A stretch of 26,916 bases of DNA from Bordetella parapertussis (GTDB lineage: Bacteria > Pseudomonadota > Gammaproteobacteria > Burkholderiales > Burkholderiaceae_C). The position numbers were made by a program, and so were the translations under genes. The notes under the pieces were generated by a model. It was not told where the DNA came from, did not search any database, and worked only from the letters and a program-made list of their open reading frames with translations. The stretch's first letter is position 1. Every line of letters starts with the position of its first letter. This document shows, in pieces, positions 24,790-26,916 of the stretch. The stretch lies in the NCBI GenBank assembly GCA_945882755.1, contig CAMCWS010000018.1, forward strand, positions 1-26,916, in the 5' to 3' direction.

Positions 24790-26868
24790 ATGTCAGCCAA
24801 TACAGCGCTTTTATTTGCGCTTGCCTGTGGCCTCATCGCCGTGATTTACGGTTTCTGGGCCCGCAGTTGGATTCTTTCCCAAGACGCAGGCAATGCCCGT
24901 ATGCAAGAAATTGCTGCAGCCATTCAAACTGGCGCATCTGCCTACTTGGCCAGGCAATACAAAACCATCGCCATGGTGGGCGTGGTCTTGGCCGTACTGA
25001 TTGCTTGGTTCTTAGACCCTTTAAGTGCCGGCGGTTTTGTGCTGGGTGCGGTTCTCTCGGGTGCCTGCGGCTTTATTGGCATGAACGTGTCAGTCAAGGC
25101 CAATGTACGCACCGCCCAAGCTGCGACCAAAGGCATCGGCCCAGCGCTGGATGTTGCTTTTCGTGGCGGCGCCATCACCGGCATGTTGGTGGTCGGTCTG
25201 GGTCTATTGGGTGTGACCGGTTTTTACTGGTACCTGACCTCAACAGGTGTGCCTGCAGACGGTAAAGCATTGGCTGTCATGCTCAATCCTCTGATAGGTT
25301 TTGCGTTCGGTTCTTCGCTGATTTCCATCTTCGCCCGTTTGGGCGGCGGCATTTTCACCAAAGGCGCTGACGTTGGCGCTGACCTGGTGGGCAAGGTCGA
25401 AGCAGGTATTCCTGAAGATGACCCACGCAACCCTGCAGTCATCGCTGACAACGTCGGTGACAACGTGGGTGACTGCGCCGGGATGGCCGCAGACTTGTTT
25501 GAAACCTATGCAGTGACCCTGATCGCCACCATGGTGCTGGGTGCGTTGCTGGCGGGTACCGCTGGTCCCAATATGGTGCTCTATCCGCTCGTACTGGGCG
25601 GCGTATCCATCGTGGCTTCCATCATCGGTTGCTTCTTTGTGAAGGCAAGCCCTGGCATGACCAATGTGATGCCAGCGCTCTACAAAGGTTTGGCTGTCTC
25701 TGGCATCTTGTCGCTGATAGCTTTTTACTTTGTCACCCAGTCGCTGTTTCCTGCAGCGGTGGCATTGCCCGATGGCACGGCCTTGAGCGCCAGTGGACTG
25801 TTTGGCGCCTGTGCAGTTGGTTTGATCCTCACCGGTGCATTGGTTTGGATTACCGAGTACTACACCGGCACCCAATACGCGCCTGTGCAGCATATTGCGC
25901 AAGCATCCACCACCGGTCACGGTACCAACATCATTGCCGGCTTAGGTGTATCCATGCGCTCCACTGCTTGGCCAGTGTTGTTTGTGTGCGCCGCGATTTA
26001 CAGCGCCTTTGACCTCGGCGGTTTGTACGGCATCGCCATCGCTGCCACTTCCATGTTGAGCATGGCTGGTATCGTGGTTGCCTTGGACGCCTACGGTCCC
26101 ATCACCGATAACGCCGGTGGCATTGCCGAAATGGCAGAGTTGCCCGCCAGTGTGCGTGACATCACCGACCCACTGGACGCGGTGGGCAACACCACCAAGG
26201 CTGTGACCAAAGGCTACGCCATCGGTTCTGCTGGTCTGGCCGCGCTGGTGCTGTTTGCGGATTACACCCATAAGCTTGAAGGTTTGGGTGCTCACATTAC
26301 CTTTGATTTGAGCGACCCCAAGGTCATCATTGGCCTCTTTATTGGCGGATTGATTCCTTACTTGTTCGGTGCGATGGCGATGGAGGCCGTAGGTCGTGCC
26401 GCCGGTGCCGTGGTGGTCGAAGTACGTCGCCAGTTCAGGGACATCAAAGGCATCATGGACGGTACCGGCAAGCCCGAGTACGACACCGCGGTGGATATGC
26501 TGACCACAGCTGCCATCAAAGAAATGATGATCCCCAGCCTCTTGCCAGTGGTAGCACCCATCGTGGTTGGCTTGGTTCTGGGACCAGCGGCTTTGGGCGG
26601 TTTGCTGATGGGCACCATCGTGACAGGTTTGTTCGTGGCGATTTCCATGTGTACCGGTGGCGGTGCGTGGGACAACGCCAAAAAGTACATTGAAGACGGA
26701 AACCACGGTGGCAAAGGCTCTGAAACCCATAAGGCTGCCGTGACTGGCGACACCGTAGGCGATCCCTACAAAGACACGGCTGGACCTGCGATCAACCCCT
26801 TGATCAAGATCATCAACATCGTGGCATTGCTGATAGTGCCGTTGATGATGTCTATCCACGGCGCTTAA
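24790..26868 (+). CDS. hppA: Membrane-bound proton-translocating pyrophosphatase
   Basis: H+-PPase couples pyrophosphate hydrolysis to proton pumping across the inner membrane. The 692-residue protein has about 15-16 membrane helices and the catalytic motif [45 protein letters not shown] (from 194). K470 in [16 protein letters not shown] occupies the position where lysine marks K+-independent enzymes and alanine marks K+-dependent ones. The C-terminal acid loop [22 protein letters not shown] is intact. The start at 24790 has AAGGAG 5 nt upstream; earlier in-frame starts add a non-hydrophobic stretch and are rejected. A terminator-like stem begins 35 nt after the stop. Confidence 0.97.
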   Translation: MSANTALLFALACGLIAVIYGFWARSWILSQDAGNARMQEIAAAIQTGASAYLARQYKTIAMVGVVLAVLIAWFLDPLSAGGFVLGAVLSGACGFIGMNVSVKANVRTAQAATKGIGPALDVAFRGGAITGMLVVGLGLLGVTGFYWYLTSTGVPADGKALAVMLNPLIGFAFGSSLISIFARLGGGIFTKGADVGADLVGKVEAGIPEDDPRNPAVIADNVGDNVGDCAGMAADLFETYAVTLIATMVLGALLAGTAGPNMVLYPLVLGGVSIVASIIGCFFVKASPGMTNVMPALYKGLAVSGILSLIAFYFVTQSLFPAAVALPDGTALSASGLFGACAVGLILTGALVWITEYYTGTQYAPVQHIAQASTTGHGTNIIAGLGVSMRSTAWPVLFVCAAIYSAFDLGGLYGIAIAATSMLSMAGIVVALDAYGPITDNAGGIAEMAELPASVRDITDPLDAVGNTTKAVTKGYAIGSAGLAALVLFADYTHKLEGLGAHITFDLSDPKVIIGLFIGGLIPYLFGAMAMEAVGRAAGAVVVEVRRQFRDIKGIMDGTGKPEYDTAVDMLTTAAIKEMMIPSLLPVVAPIVVGLVLGPAALGGLLMGTIVTGLFVAISMCTGGGAWDNAKKYIEDGNHGGKGSETHKAAVTGDTVGDPYKDTAGPAINPLIKIINIVALLIVPLMMSIHGA

Positions 26869-26902
26869 ATCACCCGCGCTCTGAGGTGGTTTTAGCTTTA
26901 AA

Positions 26903-26916
26903 GCCCGCTTCGGCGG
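26903..26916 (+). terminator. Start of the probable hppA terminator, cut by the window edge
   Basis: CCGC (26905-26908), the tetraloop TTCG and GCGG (26913-26916) form a very stable C(UUCG)G hairpin, with AAAG before it that would pair with CTTT beyond the window. The T-tract is not visible, so the call rests on position and loop type. Confidence 0.6.

Noticed and set aside
25942..26859. 305-codon open frame antisense to hppA (and a 226-codon one at 25240-25920)
   Set aside because: They are His/Gln/Gly-rich with no recognisable domain and lie opposite a fully convincing HppA frame. Such frames are normal shadows of GC-biased third positions.

Overview
The window looks like ordinary chromosome from a betaproteobacterium of the order Burkholderiales, most like the Comamonadaceae (Limnohabitans/Rhodoferax-type freshwater bacteria). 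This is inferred from the gene order ilvI-ilvH-ilvC-psd-pssA-leuA, the block sigma factor-DUF3619-DUF3106-RDD-LOG, the nadE-glnB pair, and protein sequences typical of that group. Genes are packed very tightly. Most same-strand neighbours overlap by 1-7 nt, two convergent pairs share 4 nt at their stop codons, and no gene-free stretch exceeds 300 bases. I see no insertion sequence, prophage, CRISPR array, tRNA or rRNA.

Layout. Bases 1-5436 (minus) carry an unbroken run. It starts with a SAM methyltransferase, a beta-hydroxyacid dehydrogenase and a HemL-like class III aminotransferase joined by 4-nt overlaps. It continues with a secreted SnoaL-like protein, a GloA-type glyoxalase, a 2-keto-4-pentenoate hydratase-family enzyme and the 5' third of uvrC, which runs off the window. 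Bases 5588-6873 (plus) hold a HIT protein whose triad reads H-N-H, a small exported protein and a lipoprotein. An ECHDC3-like crotonase (minus) follows, then the N-degron transferases aat and bpt, an IclR regulator (plus) and the pbpG peptidoglycan endopeptidase (minus).

Bases 11035-17740 (minus) form the branched-chain amino acid and phospholipid block: ilvI, ilvH, ilvC, psd, pssA and leuA. Between pssA and leuA lies a compact transcription attenuator. A 17-residue leader peptide with five consecutive leucine codons is followed by a strong terminator hairpin just ahead of leuA. The 5' arm of that terminator can pair instead with the 3' end of the leader-peptide reading frame. leuA therefore appears to be leucine-controlled separately from the genes upstream, and it ends at a near-perfect intrinsic terminator.

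Bases 18012-20785 (plus) are a five-gene operon: an ECF sigma factor, a single-membrane-span DUF3619 protein, an exported DUF3106 protein with four L(S/N)Pxx(Q/E) repeats, an RDD membrane protein and a LOG-family phosphoribohydrolase. The first three resemble in layout a sigma / anti-sigma / periplasmic-sensor module such as CnrH-CnrY-CnrX. This is the best candidate here for an undescribed signalling system.

The right end has glnB (P-II), glutamine-dependent nadE, a COG3146-type GNAT protein, the soluble pyrophosphatase ppa and, divergent from it, a K+-independent-type proton-pumping pyrophosphatase (hppA). The last bases are the start of the probable hppA terminator.
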